Assembly (NCBI RefSeq): GCF_036504375.1
Contig: NZ_DASXVH010000027.1
Location: forward strand, 1 to 64,000
Source of the DNA: Novimethylophilus sp036504375
GTDB lineage: Bacteria > Pseudomonadota > Gammaproteobacteria > Burkholderiales > Methylophilaceae
Reading direction: 5' to 3'
Length of the DNA: 64,000 bases
The translations under genes were made by a program, and so were the position numbers. Position 1 is the stretch's first letter, and each line of letters begins with the position of its first letter. Positions 1 to 8,871 of the stretch are shown here, piece after piece. The notes beneath the pieces are model-generated. The model made no database searches. It was not told where the DNA came from and saw nothing but the letters and a program-made list of their open reading frames with translations.

Positions 1-226
1 CTAATTTACTTTTGATACTCGCGGTTAAACGAGCATCCAATCGCTTGGCTTAAAACTTCAAATGAATCTAGGTTTGCACCTATTTCCATTCTTTAGATGT
101 AAGCACTTGTATTTCGAGATTTCGACGCCCCGATCCGAAGATCGGAACCAGTCGACTTCCCGCCTACAAACACCCACACCTGTCGGTTGTCTGGTTGTTA
201 AAGAGCTTTGCCGCCGTAGCAGCGAG
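1..226 (-). other. leader of an rRNA operon (5' external transcribed spacer)
   Basis: Read on the minus strand, this is the transcribed leader of an rRNA operon; the 16S gene itself would lie beyond the left edge and is not in the window. Support comes from the strong promoter just upstream, a boxA antitermination element at 195-207, and a hairpin at 130-145 (arms CCGATC/GATCGG around a UUCG-type tetraloop), which are typical of 16S precursor leaders. There is no convincing protein-coding frame. The open frame at 62-271 on the opposite strand has no ribosome binding site or recognisable product. Confidence 0.8.
195..207 (-). promoter_or_regulatory. boxA antitermination site of the rRNA leader
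   Basis: On the minus strand the sequence is AGCTCTTTAACAA, one base from the classical boxA (TGCTCTTTAACAA) bound by NusB/NusE in rRNA leaders. It sits about 20-30 nt downstream of the expected transcription start, where boxA is found in rrn operons. This element is the main reason for calling the region an rRNA leader. Confidence 0.85.
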
Positions 227-232
227 CCGCGC

Positions 233-260
233 ATTATACAGAGCTTGTGCGGCCGGTCAA
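233..260 (-). promoter_or_regulatory. sigma-70 promoter of the rRNA operon
   Basis: On the minus strand, -35 TTGACC (255-260) and -10 TATAAT (233-238) are separated by 16 bp. An A-rich stretch lies just upstream of the -35, as in an UP element. A GC-rich discriminator (GCGCGGC) follows the -10, the sequence expected at promoters under stringent (ppGpp) control. spoT is found 13 kb away in the same window. Confidence 0.85.
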
Positions 261-283
261 ATGTTTTTTAATCTGACCATTTT

Positions 284-360
<77 letters not shown>

Positions 361-394
361 TCCGACCCCGACTTTGATGCCGCCGAGAGATGGA

Positions 395-424
395 ACTATA
401 GCAAGTTTTGCGATTTCCTGTCAA
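395..424 (-). promoter_or_regulatory. sigma-70 promoter of tRNA-fMet
   Basis: On the minus strand, a perfect -35 TTGACA (419-424) and -10 TATAGT (395-400) are spaced by 18 bp. They lie about 35 bp upstream of the mature tRNA 5' end. The -35 overlaps the stop codon of tyrS (421-423), so the promoter is packed directly onto the end of the upstream gene. Confidence 0.75.
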
Positions 425-1623
425 CAGGAAATCGTGATTCTGGCGAACTTGCGCTTGCCCACCTGAGCCACCACCGTCGCGCCAGCCAGCAAAATCAAAC
501 CCTTATCGCCGACTCGGTCGCCGTCGATCTTCACACCACCCTGATCGATCATCCGCAATGCCTCAGAAGTGCTGGCGACCAACCCTGCCAGCTTTAGCGC
601 CTGGGCTATTGGCAGCCCTTCCTTCTCGGCCCGCACAGACACGCCTGGCATCTCGTCGGGTATAGCACCCTTCTGGAACCGCGCCTCGAAATCGGCTAAC
701 GCCTGCTTGGCCGCCTGCGGGGAATGGAAACGTGCGACCATTTCTTGAGCGAACCCAACCTTGATATCACGCGGATTGCGGCCAGCCTCCACTTCCGCCC
801 TCCATTGCCGGATCGTTGCCAACGGCTCAAACGACAGCAACTCTATATAACGCCACATCAACTCATCCGAGGCCGACATCAATTTACCGAAAATTTCCTG
901 CGCCGGCTCATTGATACCCACATAGTTGCCGAGCGACTTGGACATTTTGTTAACGCCATCCAGCCCCTCCAGCAACGGCATCGTCAAAACGCACTGCGGG
1001 CTCTGGCCGAAATGTTTCTGCAATTCACGCCCCATCAGCAGATTGAATTTCTGATCGGTGCCGCCAAGCTCGAGGTCGGCCTTCAACTCGACCGAGTCGT
1101 AGCCTTGTAATAACGGATACAGGAACTCATGAATGGCAATCGGCTGATTGTTGTGATACCGCTTGTTGAAATCGTCGCGCTCCAGCATGCGCGCCACGGT
1201 ATGCGTTGCCGCCAGCCGGATCATGCCGGAAGCGTCGAGCTTATCCATCCACGAAGAATTGAATACGACTTCGGTCTGCTCCGGCTTTAGGATTTTAAAT
1301 ACCTGCTCCGTATAAGATTTGGCGTTCGCTTTCACCTGCTCTTTGGTAAGAGGCGGCCTGGTAGCGCTCTTGCCGGTAGGGTCGCCGATCATGCCGGTGA
1401 AATCGCCAATCAGGAAAAATACCTGATGCCCCAGCTCCTGCAATTGCCGCAACTTATTAAGCAACACAGTATGTCCAAGGTGGAGGTCGGGCGCGGTCGG
1501 GTCGAAACCGGCCTTGACGCGCAACGGCCGTCCGGATTTCAGCTTGTCGATGAGTTCCTGCTCGACCAGCAGCTCATCGCTGCCGCGCTTTATAATTTCC
1601 AACACTTCATGGACTTGAGGCAT
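421..1623 (-). CDS. tyrS: tyrosyl-tRNA synthetase
   Basis: This class I aminoacyl-tRNA synthetase charges tRNA-Tyr in the cytoplasm. The 400-residue length fits the family. The HLGH signature is at residues 48-51 and a full KMSKS loop at 226-230. The KMSKS form, rather than KFGKT, places it in the TyrZ-like bacterial subgroup. The C-terminal 65 residues form an S4 RNA-binding domain. The gene starts with ATG at 1623 and is divergent from the M23 peptidase gene, with 76 bp between them. Its end abuts the initiator tRNA promoter. Recognition is by motifs and overall similarity. Confidence 0.97.
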   Translation of the reverse strand: MPQVHEVLEIIKRGSDELLVEQELIDKLKSGRPLRVKAGFDPTAPDLHLGHTVLLNKLRQLQELGHQVFFLIGDFTGMIGDPTGKSATRPPLTKEQVKANAKSYTEQVFKILKPEQTEVVFNSSWMDKLDASGMIRLAATHTVARMLERDDFNKRYHNNQPIAIHEFLYPLLQGYDSVELKADLELGGTDQKFNLLMGRELQKHFGQSPQCVLTMPLLEGLDGVNKMSKSLGNYVGINEPAQEIFGKLMSASDELMWRYIELLSFEPLATIRQWRAEVEAGRNPRDIKVGFAQEMVARFHSPQAAKQALADFEARFQKGAIPDEMPGVSVRAEKEGLPIAQALKLAGLVASTSEALRMIDQGGVKIDGDRVGDKGLILLAGATVVAQVGKRKFARITISC

Positions 1624-1699
1624 AGCGAACTCACACCAAATAAAAAATTTCTGTTAGCATGCGCGCTGGCATCCGCCCCTTTAATGATTAGGTAAGCCA

Positions 1700-3031
1700 G
1701 TGCAAAAAAAGACAGCCATTCTATCTCAAAACGACGCCTCAAAAACTCACAAACAACGCCTGCACTGGTTGCTTGGGTTTTCCAGCATTCCTCTTTTCGG
1801 AATAGTCGCGGCTTTTGCTATTGCTCCCCAAACACTGCCTGTCGATGTGCCCAGCACCGAAATCACCGAGGCCATTGCTTTACCCGCTCCGCTGGCATCT
1901 ACAACGGATGCCACGATAGACGGCCATGCCCTTTGGCAAGTCGACCGGGTTCGCCGCGACGATACTTTGGCCAGCCTTCTGGAACGGATCAATATCCATA
2001 ACCCCGAGGCCATCGCTTTCCTGCATCAAGCTCCGGAAGCCAGCGCCCTTGCCTCGCAGCTGCGCCCGGGCCGTACCATACTCACAAAAACAACCCCGGA
2101 TGGCGTCCTGCTTGAGCTGCAGTTTCAGATCGACGTCAACCATGCCCTGGTCGTTAAAAAATCGGCCGATGGCTATCAGGCCCAGGAGTTACCGCTTGCT
2201 TTGGAAAACCGCGTCCTGGTCAAGTCAGCTGAAATTCGCAGCTCGCTGTTCGCGGCTACCGACGATGCCAACATTCCGGACCAGATTGCCATCCAGCTTG
2301 CCAACATATTCTCCTCGGAAATCGATTTCAACCTGGACCTGCGCAAGGGCGATCGCTTCACCGTCACCTATGAAGCCCGCTTCAGCACTGGCGAACTTAT
2401 CAAGACCGGCCGCGTGCTGAGTACCGAATTTATCAATCAAGGCAAGGCCTATAGCGCTATTCTTTACCGGGACCCGCAAGGCCGGGAGAATTATTACACT
2501 CGGGAAGGCAAGAGCCTGCAAAAGGCCTTTTTGCGCTCACCGCTCGAATTCTCCAGAATCAGCTCGGGATTCACGTTGGCCCGATTCCATCCTATCCTGA
2601 ATACCTGGCGCGCACATAAAGGAGTCGACTATGCCGCCCCCACCGGTACTCTGGTGAAAGCGGTAGCGGATGCCACGGTCAGCTTTGTAGGAGGTCAGGG
2701 CGGCTATGGAAATGTGGTGATGCTGCAGCATGCGGGCAACATCAGTACAGTCTATGGCCATTTGTCGCGCTTCGCGCCGGGATTGCACAAAGGTCAGAGA
2801 ATCGCCCAGGGTGAAGCCATTGGGTTCGTGGGAATGACAGGCATGGCAACAGGACCGCACTTGCATTATGAATTTCGCGTCCGCGGCGAACACCGGGATC
2901 CGTTGAAAGTCGCGCTGCCCACTTCCGTTCCACTATCGAGCGGATTGCTCGCCGACTTCCAGCAACAAGCCCGGCCCTTCATCGCCCAGCTCGACCTCCT
3001 CCGCGACAGCAATCTCGCATCGATGGAATAG
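1700..3031 (+). CDS. M23 family murein DD-endopeptidase (MepM/LytM type)
   Basis: This is a predicted zinc metallopeptidase that cleaves peptidoglycan cross-links in the periplasm. Of the 443 residues, roughly 25-45 form one hydrophobic segment acting as membrane anchor or uncleaved signal. The middle resembles an OapA/LysM-like region (VRRDDTLASLLERI). The C-terminal LytM domain has its zinc ligands in HKGVDY (near residue 305) and HLHYEF (near 387). The start chosen is GTG at 1700, the first in frame after tyrS diverges. anmK follows after 4 bp, which pairs a murein hydrolase with murein recycling. MepM in Escherichia coli has a similar layout. Confidence 0.92.
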   Translation: MQKKTAILSQNDASKTHKQRLHWLLGFSSIPLFGIVAAFAIAPQTLPVDVPSTEITEAIALPAPLASTTDATIDGHALWQVDRVRRDDTLASLLERINIHNPEAIAFLHQAPEASALASQLRPGRTILTKTTPDGVLLELQFQIDVNHALVVKKSADGYQAQELPLALENRVLVKSAEIRSSLFAATDDANIPDQIAIQLANIFSSEIDFNLDLRKGDRFTVTYEARFSTGELIKTGRVLSTEFINQGKAYSAILYRDPQGRENYYTREGKSLQKAFLRSPLEFSRISSGFTLARFHPILNTWRAHKGVDYAAPTGTLVKAVADATVSFVGGQGGYGNVVMLQHAGNISTVYGHLSRFAPGLHKGQRIAQGEAIGFVGMTGMATGPHLHYEFRVRGEHRDPLKVALPTSVPLSSGLLADFQQQARPFIAQLDLLRDSNLASME

Positions 3032-3035
3032 CCTG

Positions 3036-4115
3036 ATGCAACAATATATCGGGCTCATGTCAGGAACGAGCCTGGATGGTATCGATGCGGTTCTGACAGC
3101 GTTCGATGGCCCCCAGTGCAAGGTCATCCGCACTTTTTATCAGCCTTATCCCGACGATCTGAAGCAGGCGATATTGGCTCTACACGAGCCGGACGATAAT
3201 GAGCTGGAACGCAGCCTCATTTTGTCCAACCAGCTTGCGCGCCTATATGCACAGGCCGTTCACAGCCTGCTGGATGGAGACAACGGCAAGACCCGCGCCA
3301 TAGGCTGCCATGGTCAAACCATACGCCATCGTCCGGATCTTGGCTTTACGCTCCAGCTTAACAATCCGGCATTGCTGGCCGAATTGACGAATACCGCCGT
3401 CGTTGCCGATTTCCGCACCCGCGACATCGCCGCTGGCGGCCAAGGCGCGCCATTGGTGCCGGCATTCCATCAAGCCGTTTTCGGCCACCCGACCATTCAC
3501 CGGGTCATCGTCAATATCGGCGGCATCAGCAATCTGACCAACCTGCCCCTTGACGGCAGCGTTACCGGTTTTGATTGCGGCCCCGGCAATCTGTTGATGG
3601 ATGCATGGTGCCATCAGCATACCGGACGGGCTTATGATAAAAATGGCGAGTGGGCGGCCGGCGGAAAAGTGAATCCATATTTGCTTGAAAAGTTGCTGGC
3701 GCATCCGTTCTTTCAACAACACCCGCCCAAAAGCACCGGCCGCGACATGTTTAATTCGCTCTGGTTGGAGCAGCAGCTTTCATCTGTCGATGACCCCACG
3801 GATGTGCAGGCAACGCTGGCAGAGTTATCCGCGCGCAGCATTGCCGATGCGATACAGCGGTATTGCGCCGGTGCCGACGAAGTCTATTTATGCGGCGGTG
3901 GCGCTCACAATCGCGTTCTCCATGGCCGCTTGCAAACCTTGCTTTCTCCTATACCGATAGCGCGCGCAGACGCACTCGCCATACCGGTGGACTGGGTGGA
4001 GGCCGTGGCATTCGCCTGGCTGGCAAAGCAGACCCTGGAAGGAAAACCCGGTAATCTGCCTGCAGCCACCGGTGCTGCCGGATTGCGCATCCTCGGTGCG
4101 ATTTATCCGGCATAA
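3036..4115 (+). CDS. anmK: anhydro-N-acetylmuramic acid kinase
   Basis: AnmK phosphorylates and hydrates 1,6-anhydroMurNAc, a product of lytic transglycosylases, to MurNAc-6-phosphate during peptidoglycan recycling. The N-terminal GLMSGTSLDGIDA motif (residues 6-18) is diagnostic, and GFDCGPGN and a late CGGGAHN segment are the other ASKHA-type nucleotide motifs. Its 359 residues are normal for the family. It is almost certainly co-transcribed with the M23 peptidase 4 bp upstream. A matching lytic transglycosylase, mltA, is elsewhere in the window (39.1 kb). Confidence 0.96.
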   Translation: MQQYIGLMSGTSLDGIDAVLTAFDGPQCKVIRTFYQPYPDDLKQAILALHEPDDNELERSLILSNQLARLYAQAVHSLLDGDNGKTRAIGCHGQTIRHRPDLGFTLQLNNPALLAELTNTAVVADFRTRDIAAGGQGAPLVPAFHQAVFGHPTIHRVIVNIGGISNLTNLPLDGSVTGFDCGPGNLLMDAWCHQHTGRAYDKNGEWAAGGKVNPYLLEKLLAHPFFQQHPPKSTGRDMFNSLWLEQQLSSVDDPTDVQATLAELSARSIADAIQRYCAGADEVYLCGGGAHNRVLHGRLQTLLSPIPIARADALAIPVDWVEAVAFAWLAKQTLEGKPGNLPAATGAAGLRILGAIYPA

Positions 4116-4122
4116 AATCCTC

Positions 4123-4151
4123 TTGCTACAAATTGTTTGCGCCCCTAGTAT
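4123..4151 (+). promoter_or_regulatory. putative sigma-70 promoter of gltA
   Basis: TTGCTA (4123-4128) and TAGTAT (4146-4151) are separated by 17 bp in the 86-bp gap between anmK and gltA. Each hexamer matches four of six consensus positions, so this is suggestive rather than strong. Confidence 0.4.
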
Positions 4152-4201
4152 AGCCCCCTTGGAAACGCATCAACGTCGCACGTAACTTAAGCATAATCAT
4201 C

Positions 4202-5497
4202 ATGAAAAAGCCTACCCTAGCCACTTTGACCTTTAACAATGGCACCAAGCCCATCGAGTTGCCGGTGCTTTCCGGCAATCTGGGGGAGGACGTCATTGAT
4301 ATCCGTACGCTGGGCAAGCACGGCTACTTCACCTACGACCCCGGCTTCCTGTCTACAGCCAGCTGCAGTTCCAGCATTACCTACATCGATGGCGACAAGG
4401 GTCTGCTTTACTATCGCGGCTATCCCATCGAACAACTTGCCGAACATGCCAATTTCCTGGAAGTGGCTCATCTATTGCTCAAAGGCGAGCTTCCGACCAT
4501 GGAACAGCACCGGGACTTTTCCGAGACCGTCCATAGCCATACCATGCTGCACGACCAGATGAGTACCGTATTCCGCGGCTTTCGACGCGATGCGCATCCG
4601 ATGGCAGTCATGGTTTCGGTAGTGGGAGCAATGGCTGCATTTTATCCGGAGAACGATGATATTTCCGACCCCAGGCAACGTGAAATCGCAGCCTTCCGGC
4701 TCTTGGCCAAGACTCCCACGGTTGCCGCGTGGTGTTACAAGTACAATGTAGGCGAGCCATTCGTATATCCGCAAAACCGTTTGAATTACAGCGAGAACTT
4801 CATGCATATGATGTTCTCGACTCCATGCGAGCCTTACACCCCCAATCCGGTGCTGGCGCGCGCGCTTGACCGCATTCTGATCCTGCATGCCGATCATGAG
4901 CAAAACGCCTCCACCTCGACCGTCCGCCTAACCGGCTCCAGCGGCGCCAATCCGTTCGCGTGCATGGCAGCTGGCATTGCCTCGTTGTGGGGCCCGGCTC
5001 ATGGCGGTGCCAATGAAGCGGTACTGAAAATGCTTGAGGAGATCGGCGACAGCGCCAATATCGGCAAGTGCATCCAGAAAGCCAAGGACAAGAGCAATCC
5101 GTTCCGCCTGATGGGATTCGGTCATCGCGTGTATAAGAACATGGATCCCAGAGCGAGCATGATGCGTCGCACCTGCCATGAAGTATTGAACGAGCTGGGA
5201 TTGACGGATGACCCGTTGTTCAAGGTTGCCCTGGAACTGGAGCGCATCGCGCTGGAAGACGAGTACTTCATCAGCAAGAAACTCTACCCGAACGTGGATT
5301 TCTATTCAGGCATTGTGTTGCGCGCGATGGGCATTCCCACCAATATGTTCACGGCGATTTTCGCTCTGGCGCGCACTGCGGGCTGGGTAGCCCAATGGAA
5401 TGAAATGAGCACCGATCCGGATGCCAAAATCGGCCGTCCGCGCCAGCTCTACACCGGCCAGACGCGACGCGATTATGTTCCGCCGGAAGAGCGCTAG
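4202..5497 (+). CDS. gltA: citrate synthase (type II)
   Basis: GltA condenses oxaloacetate and acetyl-CoA to citrate at the entry of the TCA cycle. At 431 residues it has the length of the large, hexameric Gram-negative enzyme with an N-terminal beta-rich extension (residues 1-60). Active-site segments are visible: HGGANEAV near residue 267 and GFGHRVY near 304. It stands alone between anmK and a bidirectional terminator rather than in a sdh/suc operon. The ATG at 4202 is the start that gives the conserved N-terminus (TLTFNNGTKPIELPV). Confidence 0.97.
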   Translation: MKKPTLATLTFNNGTKPIELPVLSGNLGEDVIDIRTLGKHGYFTYDPGFLSTASCSSSITYIDGDKGLLYYRGYPIEQLAEHANFLEVAHLLLKGELPTMEQHRDFSETVHSHTMLHDQMSTVFRGFRRDAHPMAVMVSVVGAMAAFYPENDDISDPRQREIAAFRLLAKTPTVAAWCYKYNVGEPFVYPQNRLNYSENFMHMMFSTPCEPYTPNPVLARALDRILILHADHEQNASTSTVRLTGSSGANPFACMAAGIASLWGPAHGGANEAVLKMLEEIGDSANIGKCIQKAKDKSNPFRLMGFGHRVYKNMDPRASMMRRTCHEVLNELGLTDDPLFKVALELERIALEDEYFISKKLYPNVDFYSGIVLRAMGIPTNMFTAIFALARTAGWVAQWNEMSTDPDAKIGRPRQLYTGQTRRDYVPPEER

Positions 5498-5506
5498 GCG
5501 CCCCAA

Positions 5507-5551
5507 ATAAAACAAAAAGCCGTTGCGATCCGCAACGGCTTTTTGTTTTAT
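5507..5551. terminator. bidirectional rho-independent terminator between gltA and erpA
   Basis: This is a perfect palindrome with 21-bp arms (5507-5527 and 5531-5551) and a 3-nt loop. Its GC core is GCCGTTGCG/CGCAACGGC, flanked by A- and T-rich ends. Read either way it gives a GC hairpin followed by a U-run, so it can stop transcripts of both convergent genes. Confidence 0.9.
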
Positions 5552-5563
5552 GAATCCGACAGC

Positions 5564-5914
5564 TCAGGCTGAGAATGAAGAGCCGCACCCGCAAGTCGTG
5601 GTCGCATTCGGATTCCTGATAACGAACTGCGATCCTTGCAAACCTTCGGTATAGTCGATTTCCGCACCGGTCAGATATTGCAGACTCATCGGGTCGATCA
5701 ACAGGACAACGCCTTCACGCTCGACCAGCGTGTCATCGTCATTCACCGTTTCGTCAAAAGTGAAGCCATACTGAAAACCGGAACAGCCACCGCCGGACAC
5801 GAACACCCGCAGCTTCAAATCAGGGGTGCCTTCTTCTTCAATCAACTCACGCACCTTGTTGGCAGCGTTTTCGGTAAAAAGCAGGGGGCTGGGTATTTCA
5901 TTGACCGCGTTCAT
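5564..5914 (-). CDS. erpA: iron-sulfur cluster insertion protein ErpA
   Basis: ErpA is an A-type carrier that delivers Fe-S clusters to apoproteins, including isoprenoid-synthesis enzymes IspG/IspH. The 116-residue protein has the three conserved cysteines of the family: Cys44 in GGGCSGF and Cys108/Cys110 in the terminal CGCGSS. A longer N-terminus than IscA (NEIPSPLLFTENAANK) favours ErpA. It is convergent with gltA across the shared terminator and lies downstream of the bactofilin gene by 54 bp. Confidence 0.93.
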   Translation of the reverse strand: MNAVNEIPSPLLFTENAANKVRELIEEEGTPDLKLRVFVSGGGCSGFQYGFTFDETVNDDDTLVEREGVVLLIDPMSLQYLTGAEIDYTEGLQGSQFVIRNPNATTTCGCGSSFSA

Positions 5915-5968
5915 GGCCGTCTCCTAAGTTTCTGATTCATCAAATTATCCACTGCCGCAGGCAATGGG

Positions 5969-6358
5969 TCAATCTTCATTTTCCGGACGGGATGTCTGCT
6001 CGCTTAAATAAATGAGCTTACCCTCCACCACGGCTCCGACATGCATTTCCAAAGTCTTGTAACAGACATCCCCTGTTACCCGTGATTTGGCTTGAAGTTC
6101 CACATACTCGCTCGCCCGCAATGGACCAACCACGATGCCGTTTATCACGGCATGCGAAACATTGATCGAACCTTCTATACGTCCATGCTCGCTCAGTACC
6201 AATGTTCCCGGTTTTGAGCCTGCTTCATTGACATTGCCATTGATGGCGCCATCCACCCGCAGGCCCCCGCCAAAATCCACATCCCCTTCAACTACAGTTT
6301 CTGCGCCAATCAAAGTATCAATACGATTTTGAGGTTTCTGACGATTTTTTGAAAACAT
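5969..6358 (-). CDS. bactofilin family cytoskeletal protein
   Basis: Bactofilins polymerise without nucleotide into filaments that localise cell-wall enzymes, polarity factors or pilus machinery. The 129 residues contain the short repetitive beta-helix core (about residues 15-115) rich in alternating Gly/Val (VVEGDVDFGG, GLRVDGAING, LVLSEHGRIEGS). Short polar tails flank the core. No catalytic residues are expected. It lies 10 bp downstream of the coiled-coil membrane protein gene, so the two are probably co-expressed. Cell-wall genes nearby (M23 peptidase, anmK) fit a morphogenetic role, but that is inference. Confidence 0.9.
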   Translation of the reverse strand: MFSKNRQKPQNRIDTLIGAETVVEGDVDFGGGLRVDGAINGNVNEAGSKPGTLVLSEHGRIEGSINVSHAVINGIVVGPLRASEYVELQAKSRVTGDVCYKTLEMHVGAVVEGKLIYLSEQTSRPENED

Positions 6359-6368
6359 GCAGCGCCCT

Positions 6369-7079
6369 TCAATTGGTCAATAAGACCGTTTGGGTCAATT
6401 TAGGTTCAGTTGAACCGCCCTGGAAAAATTTTGCCTGCAAATCTTGTGCTGTCATCCACCCCGGCACCATGAAACTGCCTTCAAGAGGCTGATAATACTT
6501 GAAATTGACTTTACCGTTGTGTTGCGAATTCTTGTCGCCCATCACGACTTGTGTTACAGGCTTGCCATTTTGGCTTCCCATCACGGTAAGCTGTAAATTG
6601 CCCTGAACGTTCTTGTCATGCTTGCCGGATTGAATCAGCAGAACCCGGTACTGATACTCGCCTGGCTGGTCACCATGGGTTACCTTGAAGCTGTGCAGTT
6701 TAACCACGGCCACCCCGGAGCTTTCCTCCAGAATACTTTTATAGAATGTCACATCCGCCTTGAGCCGGACATTCTCTTCCTGCAGGGTAGTAAGATCCTT
6801 GGCCAAATCGCCTTGCGCGACCGTATTGACTTGCTGCTGCCGCTCCACATGGATGGCTTGCGTACGCAAGGTCTTGTTCTCCTGTTCCAGCTTGACAAGT
6901 TGGTCACGCAAGACAGCGGCGTTGCCTTTCGCATAGCGCCAATAGCCAATGGAAAAACCGGCGGCCACCAGAAAAAACATCCAGAACACTCGCCAATACC
7001 ATGGAAGCTCCGCCCGCACCGCAACATGCGGTGCGGCGGAGCCGAAGTGCCGCTTGAAAGCGCGTACCAAACGCCTCAT
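6369..7079 (-). CDS. inner-membrane protein with coiled coil (DUF6776-like)
   Basis: The function is unknown. The 236-residue protein has a basic cytoplasmic N-terminus, one membrane segment at about residues 28-47 (YWRVFWMFFLVAAGFSIGYW) and a heptad-like coiled coil at roughly 55-115. A beta-rich periplasmic domain follows, with a pattern like other betaproteobacterial proteins sitting between argC and a bactofilin. The ATG overlaps the argC stop (ATGA), showing translational coupling. Position and topology suggest a membrane partner for the bactofilin encoded 10 bp downstream; this is not shown by sequence. Confidence 0.8.
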   Translation of the reverse strand: MRRLVRAFKRHFGSAAPHVAVRAELPWYWRVFWMFFLVAAGFSIGYWRYAKGNAAVLRDQLVKLEQENKTLRTQAIHVERQQQVNTVAQGDLAKDLTTLQEENVRLKADVTFYKSILEESSGVAVVKLHSFKVTHGDQPGEYQYRVLLIQSGKHDKNVQGNLQLTVMGSQNGKPVTQVVMGDKNSQHNGKVNFKYYQPLEGSFMVPGWMTAQDLQAKFFQGGSTEPKLTQTVLLTN

Positions 7080-8104
7080 GGCAGCAGCGGCACCTGCTTC
7101 AGTCCGGCAGTTTCCGGACAGCCAAACATCAGATTCATATTCTGTATCGCCTGGCCGGCAGCACCCTTGACCAGGTTATCGATCACCGACAACACCACCA
7201 CGGTATCGCCACCCTGCGGGCGGTGCACCGCCACTCGACAGGTGTTAGCTCCGCGTACCGAGCGGGTTTCCGGATGCGCTCCCTTGGGCAATACATCGAC
7301 AAACGGCTCGTCAGCATATCGGGCTTCAAATAGCTGCTGCAGATCGACTTCGGCATTCAGGGTAGCGTACAGCGTCGCATGTATCCCCCGAATCATCGGT
7401 GTCAGGTGCGGCATGAAGGTCAGGCCGACCGGTTTTCCGCACATGCTTGTCAAGCCCTGGCTGACTTCGGGCAAATGCCTATGCCCCGACGCGCCGTAAG
7501 CCTTGAAATTGTCGGCAGCCTCAGCCAGCAATATATGCATTTCCGCCTTGCGGCCAGCGCCGCTGACACCGGATTTGACGTCAGCAATGAGGCGCAGACG
7601 GTCAACCACGCCTGCCTCGAGCAGCGGCATGAAACCCAATTGCACCGCAGTGGGATAACAACCGGGATTGGCGACCAGCCGTGCCGATTTGATCTGTGCA
7701 CGATTGATCTCAGGCAAGCCGTAAACCGCTTCGGCCACCAGCTCCGGACTGGCATGCGTCATGCCGTACCATTTCTCCCATACGGCTATATCCTTGATCC
7801 GAAAATCCGCGGCAAGATCGATAACCCGCACCCCGGCATCGAGCAGCTCGCGCGCCTGTTGCATCGCAATGCCGTTGGGCGTAGCAAAAAATACCACGTC
7901 GCAGCTTTTGAGGTCGGCCTGAGCCGGATTGGTGAACGGCATATCCACATGGCCACGCAGGCTGGGGAACATGTCGCTTACGCGCTGGCCCGCTTCGCCA
8001 CGCGAAGTGATCACATTCAGCCGTGCATGTGGATGTTGTGCCAGCAAGCGCAGCAATTCAACGCCGGTGTATCCCGTACCGCCGACAATACCGATTTTGA
8101 TCAT
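7076..8104 (-). CDS. argC: N-acetyl-gamma-glutamyl-phosphate reductase
   Basis: ArgC makes N-acetylglutamate semialdehyde with NADPH, the third step of arginine synthesis. The 342 residues begin with a Rossmann dinucleotide motif (GIVGGTGYTG, residues 5-14). The catalytic cysteine is Cys149 in the signature NPGCYPTA. A late HLPE segment near residue 220 belongs to the ArgC active site. It is the first gene of a three- or four-gene leftward operon with the DUF6776-like, bactofilin and possibly erpA genes. argH is encoded 16 kb away in the same window. Confidence 0.96.
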   Translation of the reverse strand: MIKIGIVGGTGYTGVELLRLLAQHPHARLNVITSRGEAGQRVSDMFPSLRGHVDMPFTNPAQADLKSCDVVFFATPNGIAMQQARELLDAGVRVIDLAADFRIKDIAVWEKWYGMTHASPELVAEAVYGLPEINRAQIKSARLVANPGCYPTAVQLGFMPLLEAGVVDRLRLIADVKSGVSGAGRKAEMHILLAEAADNFKAYGASGHRHLPEVSQGLTSMCGKPVGLTFMPHLTPMIRGIHATLYATLNAEVDLQQLFEARYADEPFVDVLPKGAHPETRSVRGANTCRVAVHRPQGGDTVVVLSVIDNLVKGAAGQAIQNMNLMFGCPETAGLKQVPLLP

Positions 8105-8132
8105 ATCAACCCATTAACGCAAAAAACGATTG

Positions 8133-8161
8133 ATAATAAAGGGCTTGCCAATTTTCCACAA
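8133..8161 (-). promoter_or_regulatory. putative sigma-70 promoter of the argC operon
   Basis: On the minus strand, TTGTGG (8156-8161) and TATTAT (8133-8138, five of six consensus positions) are spaced by exactly 17 bp, about 30 bp upstream of the argC start codon. The -35 is weak (three of six). Confidence 0.4.
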
Positions 8162-8207
8162 CACGACAACCGGCATTGAGACCCAACTGCCTCGCAAAAA
8201 AACAACA

Positions 8208-8774
8208 TTACTGCGTGGCGTTTCGCGCCCGGTCGTAACAAATCTGCGCCTGATCCATTCGCTCTGCCTTTTTGAAGGCGTCCCCGACCATCATATACTG
8301 TGCTTTGCGGCCGGACAGATCGCGCGCACGCATCAGGGCGGAAATACCGCCTTGCGTATCGCCGGCGGCGATCAGAGCCTCGCCGACAAGCAGCGCTTCA
8401 TCCATCACGGAAGCTTTTGATGCCGCATTCTGATAAAGCTTCTGCGCACTCAGCCTATCGCCAAGCACACGGTAACGCTCGCCTTCGATAAAGTAATAAT
8501 TAAAATCGTCCAGCCCTCCGATCGCCGGCGCCTTGCCATTGAACGAATCGGCGTTGCGACGGGCAAAATCATAGCTCGGGTAAGTCCCCATCAAGCCACA
8601 CCCGGCCGGAATGGCCGCAGCCTGGGGCCGTATCAAGGCCAGAGGACGGCAATCCCCTATGCACATCGGAGAAGGATTGCACATAATGACCGCCCAGGAT
8701 TCTTCGGCGATTGCAGTGAGGCCGAAGCCCAGAAACACTGTGCCTGCCAGGAATGATTTGTAGATCCGCCGCAT
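8208..8774 (-). CDS. secreted hypothetical protein with helical repeats
   Basis: I do not recognise this family. The 188-residue protein has a signal peptide (basic start, hydrophobic residues 8-22, likely cleavage around residue 24-28). Four cysteines follow in the next 35 residues (Cys32, Cys38, Cys42, Cys59), spaced as if for two disulfides. The rest is alpha-helical with Ala/Leu periodicity reminiscent of two or three degenerate TPR units (about residues 90-185). It is a single gene between argC and rpsI. The terminator at 8872-8900 separates it from rpsI, so it needs its own promoter, which I could not identify. A periplasmic location is inferred. Confidence 0.7.
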   Translation of the reverse strand: MRRIYKSFLAGTVFLGFGLTAIAEESWAVIMCNPSPMCIGDCRPLALIRPQAAAIPAGCGLMGTYPSYDFARRNADSFNGKAPAIGGLDDFNYYFIEGERYRVLGDRLSAQKLYQNAASKASVMDEALLVGEALIAAGDTQGGISALMRARDLSGRKAQYMMVGDAFKKAERMDQAQICYDRARNATQ

Positions 8775-8871
8775 GATGAACCTCCGGTAGCTGAAACATT
8801 AGGGATTTTATATCTTCTTCGGGCAGGATTTCCATTAATACCGCCCTAGACCGCCGATACTCGTACGGGCG

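Noticed and set aside
62..271. 69-codon frame on the plus strand at the left edge
   Set aside because: It lies opposite the rRNA leader, boxA and promoter, lacks a ribosome binding site and has no recognisable product.
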